Source: Chitinophaga sancti
GTDB taxonomy: Bacteria; Bacteroidota; Bacteroidia; Chitinophagales; Chitinophagaceae
DNA length: 64,000 nucleotides
Assembly: GCF_034424315.1 (NCBI RefSeq)
Contig: NZ_CP139972.1
Location: 1,612,001 to 1,676,000, forward strand
Reading direction: 5' to 3'
The translations under genes were made by a program, and so were the position numbers. Shown here piece after piece: positions 42,527 to 52,940 of the stretch (position 1 is its first letter; the number at the start of each line of letters is the position of its first letter). The notes under the pieces were generated by a model. It made no database searches. It was not told where the DNA came from and worked only from the letters and a program-made list of their open reading frames with translations.

Positions 42527-44821
42527 TTAAACTTTGGTTTTGTAAGGAAGAATTGATTTCTCCATTGAGGGATTGATCGGGGGGGCACTTGGTGTTATTT
42601 GTGCTGCAAGCCAAACCAAACCCTGTTTTATGTAAGTAGGGACATTCCATTCTTTCGGGTCTTCAGCCATAACACCTAAGGCAAAACTTGTTTTGTTAAA
42701 TGTGGTTGATTTTACACGCTTATGGATTTTTTCTGCCAACTCCAAAACAGTGGTTGGTTGTCGTTTAAATCTTAATCCAAGATGGCTCCGCTTGATATCC
42801 TGACACCAGACCGTATTTTCTAAAGCAAAGGCCTCTTCGAGAGTTCTTCCCGCAATCTTAGCCTCATCCTTATTCAATTTTACCAAGATTTCTCTTTGAT
42901 ATGTAACCAGCACAGTAGTTTTTGTGGCAGGCCCTGGCTCCTGTAATAGTTCAGTATCCTCCACAGCCAATAATTCCTTTATCAATGTTTTTTTCGGTAA
43001 CCATTGTATCAGCGTCTGATTGGAGGTAATAGCATCGGCAGTGTTGGCCATACACGCCTTCCCAATTTTATATTTAACCGTGGCCGGTTGGCCCTCTGTT
43101 TCACCAGATGTATTTTCTATTTCAAGTTCAAACTCTCCAATTTCACCATCTTCTTCATCCACTTCCTCGTCGATTTCTTTACCCACCTTTTCATCTACTT
43201 TTTCATCCTTGCGTTGATTTACACTGTCAAGGTCCGTTACTATCAGAGCAGGGATTCCCAAAAATTCCAACAATCTTTTAAATCGGAAAGCGTAAGCACC
43301 TCCCACTTCCAGGATACTAGCATAAGAGCTTTGTAAATCTGTTGCACATTTTTCAATCATCAGAGGTAGTAATATCCTTTCTACTGTTCCTTCAACCAGA
43401 ATTGCAGCATCTGCGAAAAACAGATCGCAGTGGGTGAGTTTCATATACCTTTCCAAAAAGTCGCTATGAGGATTGTCCTTGTAAAATCTTGAAACGTTTA
43501 ACGAAGTGGAATGCTGACCAGTACCTGCATCTCCTTCCCTTCTAAAGTACCTTATAGGTTTGAACCCTTTTTCGAATAATATTTGTGCAGAATGCGTGGT
43601 TAAAATCAACTGAGTACTGTAGTATTCAGCATCCTGACCTTCGATTTTAAGAATATTAAGTATTTGTCGTATAAAAACCTGCTGTAGTTGGGCATGTAAA
43701 TGAGCTTCCGGCTCTTCGATAACAATTAATTGTAATAATGCCCTGTTCTCTTCTTCTTCAACCCAACGGGCCTGAATGTCTAACAGTTCCACCACCATAT
43801 AAATAAGGTTTTTAAACCCTAAACCACTATAATTATCGGGCAATGTTACAGAATCATCTTTACCATCCAGTGAATAGTGGACTTTTGTGTCCTGGCTCAT
43901 TATCAGGGTTGGATTAAGGGCTGATCGGATTACCAGGTGCGGATTTAGAATGCCGGGATAACCTAGCTCCTTTAGTTTTTCGAGTGTTTCTTTAAATACA
44001 TTTTTCAGATGATCATTAAACTGAACCTCTGAATCAAACAAAGCGCTCAATGCAGTGTGATCCTCTTCTCTTTTCTGAAGATTTCTTTTGTAAAACCTAC
44101 TTAAACATTTCGAAAGATCTTCGGAACGTCCGTTAGCAGCCTGATCTGAAAGATATCGCTGTGCGTGCAAAATATCAATACGTACTAACGATTTAACCAG
44201 TGATTTACCCTTATCCGGAGGAAAAGAAAAAGGTTTATACTCCGCCTGCTGCTCAAAGTCATCATCAAACTTCGAACGATCCAATGGAAAGTACTTAAAT
44301 TCATACTCATCCTGTAAATCTTTTCCGAGGTAATCAACTAAATTTTTAGGCCACGGCGCGTAGCTCTTATTTGCATCTTCAGCTGCATATTGAGAAGCTT
44401 TTTGTTTTACTTCGCTATACCTTTTGAACGTCTCCTGGCTATTTTTAGGTTGAAATTGAATTCGGGCTCCTAAAACTTTCCCTTTATAAGACATCTCTGG
44501 TAAAAGATCTAAAACTCGGTGGAGGTCATTGTCTTCAATTGTAAACCATAAATCTAATGTTATACAGGGTAGCTCAATTTCATCCTGAATACTTTTTTGT
44601 GGGTCATCGCCCATTTTATTTATTTCTGCCCAACAATAACTGGTAAAATCATATATCGACAAAACATCTTTTTTTCCATTAATAAAAATATCTACTGCAT
44701 GGGCTGCAGATGTTTTACCGCTATTATTTGAGCCTACAAATATTGAAATATCAGGCTCAATCTCAGTTACAGTCTTCTTCAAGCGACGGAAATTTTGAAT
44801 CTTCAAGCATGCAATCTTCAT
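42527..44821 (-). CDS. gajA: OLD-family ATPase/TOPRIM nuclease (GajA of a Gabija-like system)
   Basis: Protein of 764 residues. N-terminal ABC-type ATPase: Walker A (VGSNNSGKTSAAH), then LLQLIVIEEPEAHLHAQLQQ (Walker B) and LTTHSAQIL. C-terminal TOPRIM: AAILVEGTVERILLPLM (Glu) and ALIVTDLDSVNQ (DxD). An acidic insertion (VDEKVGKEIDEEVDEEDG) follows. GajA senses nucleotide depletion and nicks DNA during infection in characterised systems. Size exceeds classical GajA (~580), so this may be a long Gabija variant or another class 2 OLD-helicase pair. All catalytic motifs are intact. Confidence 0.85.
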   Translation of the reverse strand: MKIACLKIQNFRRLKKTVTEIEPDISIFVGSNNSGKTSAAHAVDIFINGKKDVLSIYDFTSYCWAEINKMGDDPQKSIQDEIELPCITLDLWFTIEDNDLHRVLDLLPEMSYKGKVLGARIQFQPKNSQETFKRYSEVKQKASQYAAEDANKSYAPWPKNLVDYLGKDLQDEYEFKYFPLDRSKFDDDFEQQAEYKPFSFPPDKGKSLVKSLVRIDILHAQRYLSDQAANGRSEDLSKCLSRFYKRNLQKREEDHTALSALFDSEVQFNDHLKNVFKETLEKLKELGYPGILNPHLVIRSALNPTLIMSQDTKVHYSLDGKDDSVTLPDNYSGLGFKNLIYMVVELLDIQARWVEEEENRALLQLIVIEEPEAHLHAQLQQVFIRQILNILKIEGQDAEYYSTQLILTTHSAQILFEKGFKPIRYFRREGDAGTGQHSTSLNVSRFYKDNPHSDFLERYMKLTHCDLFFADAAILVEGTVERILLPLMIEKCATDLQSSYASILEVGGAYAFRFKRLLEFLGIPALIVTDLDSVNQRKDEKVDEKVGKEIDEEVDEEDGEIGEFELEIENTSGETEGQPATVKYKIGKACMANTADAITSNQTLIQWLPKKTLIKELLAVEDTELLQEPGPATKTTVLVTYQREILVKLNKDEAKIAGRTLEEAFALENTVWCQDIKRSHLGLRFKRQPTTVLELAEKIHKRVKSTTFNKTSFALGVMAEDPKEWNVPTYIKQGLVWLAAQITPSAPPINPSMEKSILPYKTKV

Positions 44822-45331
44822 AAATGCAGTTGTTGTGATGGTTAGGAGTTAAAAGTGCTAGAAAATGGATAAGTGAGGAGGGAAAAGGCTTAAAAATTAA
44901 AGAGGATAAGAAATTAATGCCGTGGTCAAACATAACTGTAATGAAATTAAGTAAACCTTTAATAAGATAACCAACAGGCGTCAATGGAAATGAAGAACCC
45001 GGAGTGATTAATACAATCTTCAACTTTAATACATCATATAAAAACGTATCTTATAACGTATTTGTTCGTTGAACATCAGGCTAAAGAGACAAATACTACG
45101 AAAATGTTACAGATAGAGAAGTTATGGTATTTGTAATTGTAGTGTGAATGACTGTTACCTTTGACTGAATCACATGTTTTTGGGATTTGATTATGAAGTT
45201 GCAATAAATTCTACAATTTTATAATCCAATAAGGTGAATTATAGTTAATAATCAGGTACTTAGAACGAATAAATACAGGAAAAATACTAATGTTTTTAGT
45301 AATTTGCAGTTTGTGGTAACATTGACAAAAC
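44822..45331. other. Intergenic region upstream of Gabija-like operon
   Basis: No gene recognised; presumably holds divergent promoters. Confidence 0.45.
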
Positions 45332-46002
45332 AATCACCCATCCGGCCCTTGCGGGAAATGGTCATTTGGAGGATATAACAGAGAAGACTGGGAGTTTTAT
45401 AAGAGGATACGGGCCTCACAACTTGATACCACACGACTGACCCTATATACCGGTGCCGCAGGTCAATATTACGCCGACGATTATATAAAGGTTATAAGCC
45501 CGACAAAAGCCTGCTGAGTACTGCAAATGAAACTGGTAATTATAATGATGCCTCATATGTACTGCTTTATACACCGCCGAGATCAGACGGCGGTCATTGG
45601 AAGTTCCTGTTCGCTGGCGATAGTGAAAATGGCACATGGGAATATATTTTAAAGCATCATAGAGACGAGATATCAAACGTTCATGTCTTATTCGCTCCGC
45701 ATCACGGACGCGATTCAGGACGTAGTTATGACTTTCTGAAAATAATAAAACCTCGATATACCATTTTCGGAAACGCCGCTGCGGAACATTTAGCCTATGA
45801 TTGCTATCCGCAAACAAGGATCACCAATAATCAGGCGGGGTATATAATTTTTGATATAATGCCCGACGGCTTTACCATCTACGTTAAAAATTTTGACTTT
45901 GCTAGGGATTATAGAGCGCACCGTGGCTATGGCTCACCTGTGTACTCTTCGAAATTTCAGGCATATCCTTTATATCCTTTAGGACAATTTTCAACCAAAT
46001 GA
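45332..46002 (+). pseudogene. Metallo-beta-lactamase-fold hydrolase (ComEC-like), truncated and frameshifted
   Basis: The translation in two frames reads HPSGPCGKWSFGGYNREDW and then LTLYTGAAGQYYADDYIK, a one-base frameshift near 45488, then DASYVLLYTPPRSDGGHW, FLFAGDSENGTWEYILKHH and VLFAPHHGRDSGRSYDFL. Asp in AGDSE and His in APHHGR are metal-ligand positions of ComEC-type metallo-beta-lactamase folds. The N-terminal HxHxDH region is missing. Its stop overlaps the start of the next gene (ATGA at 45999-46002), so they were one operon. Decayed. Confidence 0.7.
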
Positions 46003-46549
46003 CATTCAAAGCATACGACATATTTTCCTCATTAGTTCGGGCTTTATGATGCAGTTGGGTTTACAGTATTTCCTAAACCTGCCTTATGATAAAGACTATG
46101 TGATCGGGTATACAGCTATTGCATTCTTGCTCGGTTATATAGTAAATACATTAGGTTCATGGTTGGAAGTAATTTATTTCTTTACGTGGGGTGGTAAGCC
46201 GTCAAATCGGCTTCTTGATGGGAAAGGCACATGGAAGATCAAATTATATCATCACGTAGCGCTCAGAGCAAATTTAGTAGGAAAGGCAGCAGGTGCAAAT
46301 CCCAAAAACGATGAACTGTTTGCTATAGCCATGCGCAATGTTGCTGGTGTGAAAGACACCCGTATCGAAGATTTTAACGCTATCTATGCTTTCTCCCGAA
46401 CATTGCTTACTACAGTGCTGATCGGCGGCATACTGATATTGATAAAAAATAGCATGGACTGGCACTACCATGCAGTCGTGATACCTGCAATCATCGTTAT
46501 GTGGGTACGATGTAAGCAGCGCGGATATTACTTGCAAAAGAAGTGCTAA
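45999..46549 (+). pseudogene. Membrane protein partner of the MBL gene, one frameshift
   Basis: Starting at the ATG overlapping the MBL stop the frame reads MTFKAYDIFSSLV and hits a stop. A single missing base near 46038 separates it from the frame GFMMQLGLQYFLNLPYD that runs to 46549. The rest has hydrophobic helices (IAFLLGYIVNTLGSWLEVIY and TVLIGGILILI) flanking a cytosolic loop with FTWGGKPSNRLLDGKG and NDELFAIAMRN. I recall similar small membrane proteins next to defence-related genes but cannot name the family. Internal starts at 46046 may give a truncated product. Confidence 0.65.
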
Positions 46550-47117
46550 ATGTGTATTCAAAAGCAAATAGCTTGTAACACCTGAGAAAATTCTATTATA
46601 TTCCCAACAATACAAAATAAACTGTCTTTGATTTGCTAAATATTTAGGCGAAATAAAAATATTGTCTTTCCATTGCGTCGCAAATGAGCATAAACGGTTA
46701 ATATATGACACCTGCAAACACGAAGAACCAGCACCGCTATATAAAATCAGAGAATTGTACTTTATAGTGCCGGGACAATCTGCTCATCCATTCGCATTAC
46801 ACAATGTTAGAAGTCTTTGTTGACAAAGCCCAAGCTATCCGCAACTGCTGAGGGTACGATTCACTCTACCGCTGGATATGGTAAGCCGTCCGGGCGGTGT
46901 TCTACAACATATGGTAGAATCCTTTCGGTTGGTGTACAACATTCTCTATGAAAAAAGACTGAAGCCCCGGGATGCAAAATCCCTTGCAATATCAGAATAA
47001 TTACTCCTAGTTCTATCCGTTATCCGTTATGTCATGGTATTTAGCATCAACCGCTTCCGGAAATAGGCCTTTGAAATTGCCTACTGTATCGTTCGACAAC
47101 TAAAAATAGTCTGAAGG
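46550..47117. other. Intergenic region with coding remnant
   Basis: At 46824-47000 (+) an open stretch reads LPLDMVSRPGGVLQHMVESF and continues to KPRDAKSLAISE before a stop; it looks like the C-terminus of a lost gene. No start or family recognised. Confidence 0.4.
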
Positions 47118-47605
47118 TTACCCTATTTCAATAGGATCTATCCCCATACTTTTGCAATGATCAATTTGAAAATTAATCTCTACTTTACACTGCTCAACCG
47201 GTCCGTCCCCCAACTTCTTCAAGTCTTGAACAATAGGATCATGGCCATCAATGACGAATGATTCTCCAAATACCTGGAGTCTTACTTGATATAACATCTC
47301 ATTGGCAAGCGATAATAATTCCTTGGCATCCAATTAGGTGAGATTATTTTAATGATTTCAAAATCATCATCGGTATGGTTATACTCTTTGTCTCGCTGCT
47401 TTAATATATTGTCTATCAAACATGCCGGTTGCTCTAACCGATTTTTCCAGGCGACAATTTGCTCAGCCTGCACTGAAGTACGGTCGCTATCTTCATCATT
47501 ACGCTCAAGTGCAGCCAGATATGCATTTAAATTGAACAACTCGGAGTTTCGCTTTGCAAATAACTTAGCACACTCGATAATAAAGGTTCGCCAACTAATT
47601 TCCAC
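47118..47605 (-). pseudogene. Unknown gene split by a frameshift
   Basis: Two overlapping frames look like halves of one protein. The first reads MEISWRTFIIECAKLFAKRN through DDDFEIIKIISPN, and the second continues DAKELLSLANEMLYQVRLQV to GIDPIEIG. A one-base shift near 47330 joins them into about 160 residues, mostly helical. Family not recognised. Together with the decayed MBL operon next door it shows that this part of the island is degenerating. Confidence 0.55.
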
Positions 47606-47804
47606 CAGCTAACGCAAAAACATTCGCTTGTTGATAATTTCTACTGCAATCCCTGTCCGTTCACGTGTTAAATAGCTGACCGTATTATATGCCGTTAAAG
47701 CGGTAGCCAATATGCGATACATAACCTCCGTCCGCCTACGTTAATTAATTTCCTTACTTCTAGTACTCATATCCTTTTACCATCAATTAAATAGCATCAT
47801 TTTC

Positions 47805-49409
47805 TCAACATAAATCTGTGCCGTCTTCAACCGGCTCCAAAAACAACCGTCTCAAGGTATTTACCGTCCACAAAGATTTACCGATAATGGTAATTGCCAC
47901 CTCTCGATAATTATCATGCTTCATTTCGAAATATGCCAAAGCCCGTTTAGCATTCTTATTAGATTCGCTGAATTTATGAGCAATAAGGCTTGAGCGGAGA
48001 TCCTGCAAATGCTTCAAAAATGAAAACATGTATGGCAAATCATGCCCTTTATGTTTTATAAAGCGCTCAAATTTGGCAATACCTTTCTCCATCTCAATCT
48101 TCGGCAGATCTTTCACCAGCATTTCCTCGTTCAAACTGTCAATTGTAAACTTTACTACTGTTAATATTTGATTACAGAAGGAAACAACACTATTATCGGC
48201 CGGCAGATGCAGACCGTTAAACAAATGAATATCGGCACCAGACGGTTGCTTATAAAAGTGCCAACCGTACTTTTCGAACCACGTTTTATTGAATGACTGG
48301 TATTCCTGCTTAAATCGTATATCTAGAGCGTCCGACTTTCTAGCCCAACTACCATTTACCATGGTGTCATAATAAGAGCCACTGATACCCATTCCGTCCT
48401 CACGGACTATATTATAATGTTTCCAGTGCAATTGCTCCTTTTGTGGAAGCATTCTTAAATCATTCAAAAAGACAGTAACATATTCATCACCATTGTTATC
48501 CATCTTTAGGCTAAAGGCCTGGCAGGACAAATTGAAACCATTTACCTCATATTTCACGGGATCATTATAATATTTCGTCAAAACATCCTTCTTGAAAAAG
48601 ACGGGGCAGAAATGTTCATGCTCTTCAGAATCACAAGGAACCCGTTTCAAATCCCCATTGTCATCATAACCTATGATAAACTCTTCATGATCATATTGAG
48701 GATCATACCAAGTATTATGTATCCGCTTCGGATCATATTTTATGATCACCTTACCAAGAAGCCAGCTTTGCATTTGTCCGGAGCCTGGCACGACGCGGAC
48801 CAAGTGATTATAGTTTCCATCATCAGTTACGTAATCTTCATCCCTGTGAAACCTTACATATTCCGCTATCGGCAAGTCTTCCATAACTTCAAATGAGAAT
48901 GCGATTGAAAAATGCATCTGCCGGACAGAGATATATTCTATTAGAAAACGCTGTTTCACCTTTACTCCTTCAGGAGTAACTTTTAGCACTTCCTCTTTAT
49001 TTCCTACTTCATCGAAAAAATAATAAGACCTTTTTTGTTTAGATTCACCTTGCTCATATAGCTGAAAATAGTTGACGAATTCTTCCGACACATCAATATA
49101 CCGTTCATTTACATAGCTAAATCTCTTATAATATAAAAAAGGCTCAAAACCTTCATTACAAAACGGCTGATAAATACAGTCGTTCTCATTAGCTGGGCCA
49201 AATATGCAGGGTCTACCCTCGCTTCCCTTTTCAACACCCCAGCTACGATCCTTGAGGAAATTCTTGAGTTTTGATGGTGCAACCAAACAGCAGAAAGTCC
49301 ATCCCTCAGTACCGTTGCCGTCGCGGCAAATATCGATCCACCCATCTTTAACAAATTTCCGCTCCACCTCCCTAAACCCATTTTCCAACAAAAAGACGCT
49401 TTTTTCCAT
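47805..49409 (-). CDS. Large protein of unknown function with C-terminal HEPN-like motif
   Basis: Protein of 534 residues. The N-terminal ~370 residues are beta-rich and contain PFLYYKRFSYVNERYIDVSE, EEVLKVTPEGVKVKQRFLIE and YISVRQMHFSIAFSF, a layout I recall from uncharacterised single-gene island proteins. The C-terminal helical part has LQDLRSSLIAHKFSESNKN; R-x5-H is within the Rx4-6H consensus of HEPN ribonucleases. It stands alone, between a decayed gene and IS remnants in a defence island. I infer a sensor-plus-HEPN effector protein; no activity can be asserted. Confidence 0.7.
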   Translation of the reverse strand: MEKSVFLLENGFREVERKFVKDGWIDICRDGNGTEGWTFCCLVAPSKLKNFLKDRSWGVEKGSEGRPCIFGPANENDCIYQPFCNEGFEPFLYYKRFSYVNERYIDVSEEFVNYFQLYEQGESKQKRSYYFFDEVGNKEEVLKVTPEGVKVKQRFLIEYISVRQMHFSIAFSFEVMEDLPIAEYVRFHRDEDYVTDDGNYNHLVRVVPGSGQMQSWLLGKVIIKYDPKRIHNTWYDPQYDHEEFIIGYDDNGDLKRVPCDSEEHEHFCPVFFKKDVLTKYYNDPVKYEVNGFNLSCQAFSLKMDNNGDEYVTVFLNDLRMLPQKEQLHWKHYNIVREDGMGISGSYYDTMVNGSWARKSDALDIRFKQEYQSFNKTWFEKYGWHFYKQPSGADIHLFNGLHLPADNSVVSFCNQILTVVKFTIDSLNEEMLVKDLPKIEMEKGIAKFERFIKHKGHDLPYMFSFLKHLQDLRSSLIAHKFSESNKNAKRALAYFEMKHDNYREVAITIIGKSLWTVNTLRRLFLEPVEDGTDLC

Positions 49410-49638
49410 GTATAGCCGATTTAAAATTCAGTATAATAAAATCCAGGTCCGTTCCAGTGATCCGCTGTACAAATAACGATGTTGCATGCGCACTCTTTTT
49501 GCGTACTTAAAGAAATCTGTAAAGTAAGGAGGAGGCCATTGACCTCCTCCTTACTTAAATCGGATTGCGGACGTCCCTATTCCCACATAATCGCCAACAC
49601 AATCTCCGCATTAAAGCATATGTTATTCCTCAACAATG

Positions 49639-49911
49639 CTAGATGCCCGGAAAGAAGCCATCTCCTTCTGCACTAGTAATAATCCCATCCTCGTAGTAAA
49701 CAGTATGAGTTGAATCCTGTCTGATAAATCCGTCTGATACCATTGATGCCAATTCATCGTTTATCATGTTTCGCTCATAGGAATATGGGCTACTTTCCAA
49801 TACTCGAACAAGCAACACTGTAACCATTTGTGGTGGTGCTCCGTCTACTTTTGGATTGGACTTCAACAATTCAACAATACTGTCTCTGAGCATTTGTTTT
49901 TTTGGACTCAT
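49639..49911 (-). CDS. Small hypothetical protein, winged-helix-like
   Basis: Protein of 90 residues. MLRDSIVELLKSNPKVDGAP, then MINDELASMVSDGFIRQD and HTVYYEDG suggest a winged helix: helices followed by a beta hairpin. Could be a small regulator. No partner recognised; it is upstream on the same strand as the HEPN-like gene with a ~230-base gap. Confidence 0.5.
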   Translation of the reverse strand: MSPKKQMLRDSIVELLKSNPKVDGAPPQMVTVLLVRVLESSPYSYERNMINDELASMVSDGFIRQDSTHTVYYEDGIITSAEGDGFFPGI

Positions 49912-50068
49912 AATAATTAAAATTACCTGTTTTATCCTTTGCTGAGATTACCTGCCATAGCTGTATAGTAAGCCGCCTCAGATGTTAGATGAGGGCGCTG
50001 CAATTTAAAAAAATTAAGACATCCATCGGTTAATGCCATGTTAAAAACAGCCAAATAAGTATACACAC

Positions 50069-50700
50069 CTATGAACTCTCTATTAGGAGATTTTCGGATA
50101 CTTCGAGATTATAGATTACTATCAGTCGTACAAACTTTAATTTGCCCATAATAAAGCCGCGATGGCCTTTCTTCTTCATTATTCGTGCTACTCTCAGTCT
50201 GGATGCATACAATCCCTGGGATTTGGGCTCCTTCGCTATCTTGGGGCTTCCATACCGACCTTTACTTTGATGAAAGATTATTTCAACCTTTTCACTAATA
50301 TGCTCCCTATTTCTGACAAGTAAAGATGGTTTCCTTGTAAGCCAATTATAATAACCACTGCGACTTACTTTGAAAACCATACACATCGTCTCAACATCAA
50401 ATTCTGACTGATGGTCCTTTATGAACCTGAATATTTGTTGTCTTCCTTGGAGAAGATGATTACCGCCTTTTTTAGGATTTTGATTTCCATTTCTGCTTGT
50501 TGTAAAGCTTTCTCAAGCTCCTGGATCTCTTTCTGCTCTGGTGTGAGATCCTGCTTCCCATTTCCCGGGAAATTGCGGTTGCCTGCTTCGTCATGCTCTT
50601 TGGCCCAACGACGGACCATGTCAAGTAGCAGAAGACTAATAAGACAGTCTATGCAATTATATTGATAAAAACATGGCACATATAAAAGATGAATTGCCAT
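50069..50700 (-). pseudogene. Degraded IS3-family element
   Basis: Two minus-strand pieces belong to one IS3 transposase. The upstream piece is the OrfA C-terminus (MVRRWAKEHDEAGNRNFPG and then LEKALQQAEMEIKILKKAV). The downstream piece is the OrfB N-terminus (VFKVSRSGYYNWLTRKP and GRYGSPKIAKEPKSQGLY). The DDE core is missing. Confidence 0.75.
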
Positions 50701-50972
50701 TTAAAGATGCAAAGGAACTTTTGCATATATAATGCAGGGAATGGTGGTGGAAATTTATAACACGGTTTGGGTGAGCTGTATTGGTTTTGATCCAACCGGT
50801 AAGCTTATTTGTATTAAAAAAATAATATATACCCTTGTCGATGAAAGGGAATTCTATAGGAATTAGGCCATGGAAAATAATATTAACTTTAAGGGTATAG
50901 ATTATAAATGATATAAAGAGCGTATTCTTTGATATATATTTATACCTTAGGAATCAAAACTTTGCCCACAAT

Positions 50973-52940
50973 ATGGAATTATTATTTCTATGGATAGAAG
51001 ACTTCAGGAGAATCCGGCAACAACCCTTTAATTTTAGCGGACAGTTTGATTTCACGATAACTGATAGTGGAAATAGTAAAAGTAGGTCATACATAATAGA
51101 AATTGGTTTAAATGAAAATTATCAAAACATTTTTCCGCCCCAGGTATCCAACATTACGGGAATTGTCGGAAAGAACGGTTCCGGTAAATCTACTTTAATG
51201 CATTGTTTGAAAATGATGTATGGCCAGTTGCCTCGCTTACTTTCTCCCCTTATTTTTTCATTTCTTGACCTGGACAAAAATACTATCTATACTTATTATT
51301 ATCAGAAAGGTGGACTAAGCAGTATGGTTACGCTTAATGTAATTCTTCAAGGGACAAAAAAGGTTCAGGAGCGTTATATTGTGGCAGAGGCAAAGCCATA
51401 CTCATTGGTAACGTTAGCTGGGGAGCATGGTAAAACAAGGGGGCTGGATTTTGAATTTGCTAATTTTCCTTGTGCTTTCCTGAGTAGCAATTTTGACAGC
51501 CATAGAGAAGAAGTCTACAACGGAATATTGAATCAGTCTACCAGACAGCGTTTGGACGACTGTCTTCAACATTATATTTTGTCTGTCGAAAGGAGTGCGG
51601 TAAAGCAGGGTAATAAAAAGAAGCCGGCCTTAACAATCGACCCTTATCCCTCTCATTTGAGAGATTTCTACAAAAATGAATTGCGAAGTAATATCCGGTT
51701 TATTGCATATGCCAATAAAAGAAAAACAGGTAGATTACCCAATTTGCCTACGACGATTGTGATCCGGTGCAATTTTGAAGATTATGAATATCTGTTAGAA
51801 AACTTTCAACGGTCAAATTTCTTTATAGACCGACAAAATCTGGAAGCATTCCACAAAAGAGCCGGGGATAAACTATTTCAGTATAAAGACAAAAAAAAAG
51901 CATTTTATGACCTCATTTACCTCAGCGCATTTTACTATGCGCTGAGGTATCGTTTATTTAAAACCAATCACTATACACCAGGGGACATTAATGGCACGAT
52001 TCAAAGCTTATTGGAAACATCCGTCGAATTATTTGCAGAGATAGGCCGGATTATGGATGGGTTGGCAATTAATGAGGAAAACAAAACCGAAAAATCTAAG
52101 CTTATACATGATCTATTAGGAACGAAATTATTTTCTGCATTATCAGAAGTAACCTTAGAGGACGACCCGATCTATCGCAATGACTTTTCAAGTTTCCAAT
52201 TTAAAGTGGATGATAAATTATGGAACTTGCTCGACATTATATTCGACTTCAACTATGGAGAGGAAACCAGTTTTTTAGACTTTAACTGGGGCGATGGATT
52301 AAGCACGGGTGAAGAAGCACTGCTGAACCATTTTTCACGTCTGTATGAAATTAAAAAGAAAATCAGGCAGAAGCCCTTGCTGCTTTTGATCGATGAAGGA
52401 GATCTTTATTTCCATCCGCAATGGCAGAAGCATTATATAAACGATTTGGTGAATGGTCTCAAATTTATCTTTTCCAATAATAAAGTACAAGTCATCCTGT
52501 CTACGCATTCGCCTTTTATTGTTTCTGATCTTCCCAAGCAAAACTTACTCTTCCTAAAGAAGAACATCACCGGGCAGTGCATTGTCGCAGACAATGAAAT
52601 CCAAACTGAAACTTTTGGTGCAAATATTCACGAACTATTTACAGATTCTTTTTTTCTGTCTGATGGTCTAATGGGGGAATATTCTAGGTTATTCATTGTA
52701 AATCTGATCGAAGAAATAAAGAAAGAGAAAATAATTACTATAGAGAGATTTAATAATACCTATAAGAACAAGGTGGGTTTAGTTGGCGAAAGCTTCATTA
52801 AAACCAAGATCCTGGAACTAATAGCTTCAAGAGCCGATTTTAACCTGATCAATAAAATAATAGATGACCGGTCTGCCGAGTTAGACATGCTTAAAAAAAT
52901 CAGAAATCAGAAATCAGATGATCAAAATAGAGACTCATAA
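50973..52940 (+). CDS. ptuA: Septu ATPase PtuA
   Basis: Protein of 655 residues. Walker A (GIVGKNGSGKSTLMH) near residue 70, then a long middle region and a C-terminal ABC half: GDGLSTGEEALLNHFSRLYE (signature-like), LLLLIDEGDLYFHPQWQKHY (Walker B) and VILSTHSPFIVSDLPKQN. The downstream HNH gene overlaps by 23 bases. ATPase + HNH nuclease is the Septu anti-phage system, also found as the effector pair of some retrons; no reverse transcriptase is present here, so it is stand-alone Septu. Confidence 0.88.
   Translation: MELLFLWIEDFRRIRQQPFNFSGQFDFTITDSGNSKSRSYIIEIGLNENYQNIFPPQVSNITGIVGKNGSGKSTLMHCLKMMYGQLPRLLSPLIFSFLDLDKNTIYTYYYQKGGLSSMVTLNVILQGTKKVQERYIVAEAKPYSLVTLAGEHGKTRGLDFEFANFPCAFLSSNFDSHREEVYNGILNQSTRQRLDDCLQHYILSVERSAVKQGNKKKPALTIDPYPSHLRDFYKNELRSNIRFIAYANKRKTGRLPNLPTTIVIRCNFEDYEYLLENFQRSNFFIDRQNLEAFHKRAGDKLFQYKDKKKAFYDLIYLSAFYYALRYRLFKTNHYTPGDINGTIQSLLETSVELFAEIGRIMDGLAINEENKTEKSKLIHDLLGTKLFSALSEVTLEDDPIYRNDFSSFQFKVDDKLWNLLDIIFDFNYGEETSFLDFNWGDGLSTGEEALLNHFSRLYEIKKKIRQKPLLLLIDEGDLYFHPQWQKHYINDLVNGLKFIFSNNKVQVILSTHSPFIVSDLPKQNLLFLKKNITGQCIVADNEIQTETFGANIHELFTDSFFLSDGLMGEYSRLFIVNLIEEIKKEKIITIERFNNTYKNKVGLVGESFIKTKILELIASRADFNLINKIIDDRSAELDMLKKIRNQKSDDQNRDS

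Noticed and set aside
45443..45817. Minus-strand frame of 124 codons
   Set aside because: Antisense shadow of the metallo-beta-lactamase relic, which has clear motifs on the plus strand.
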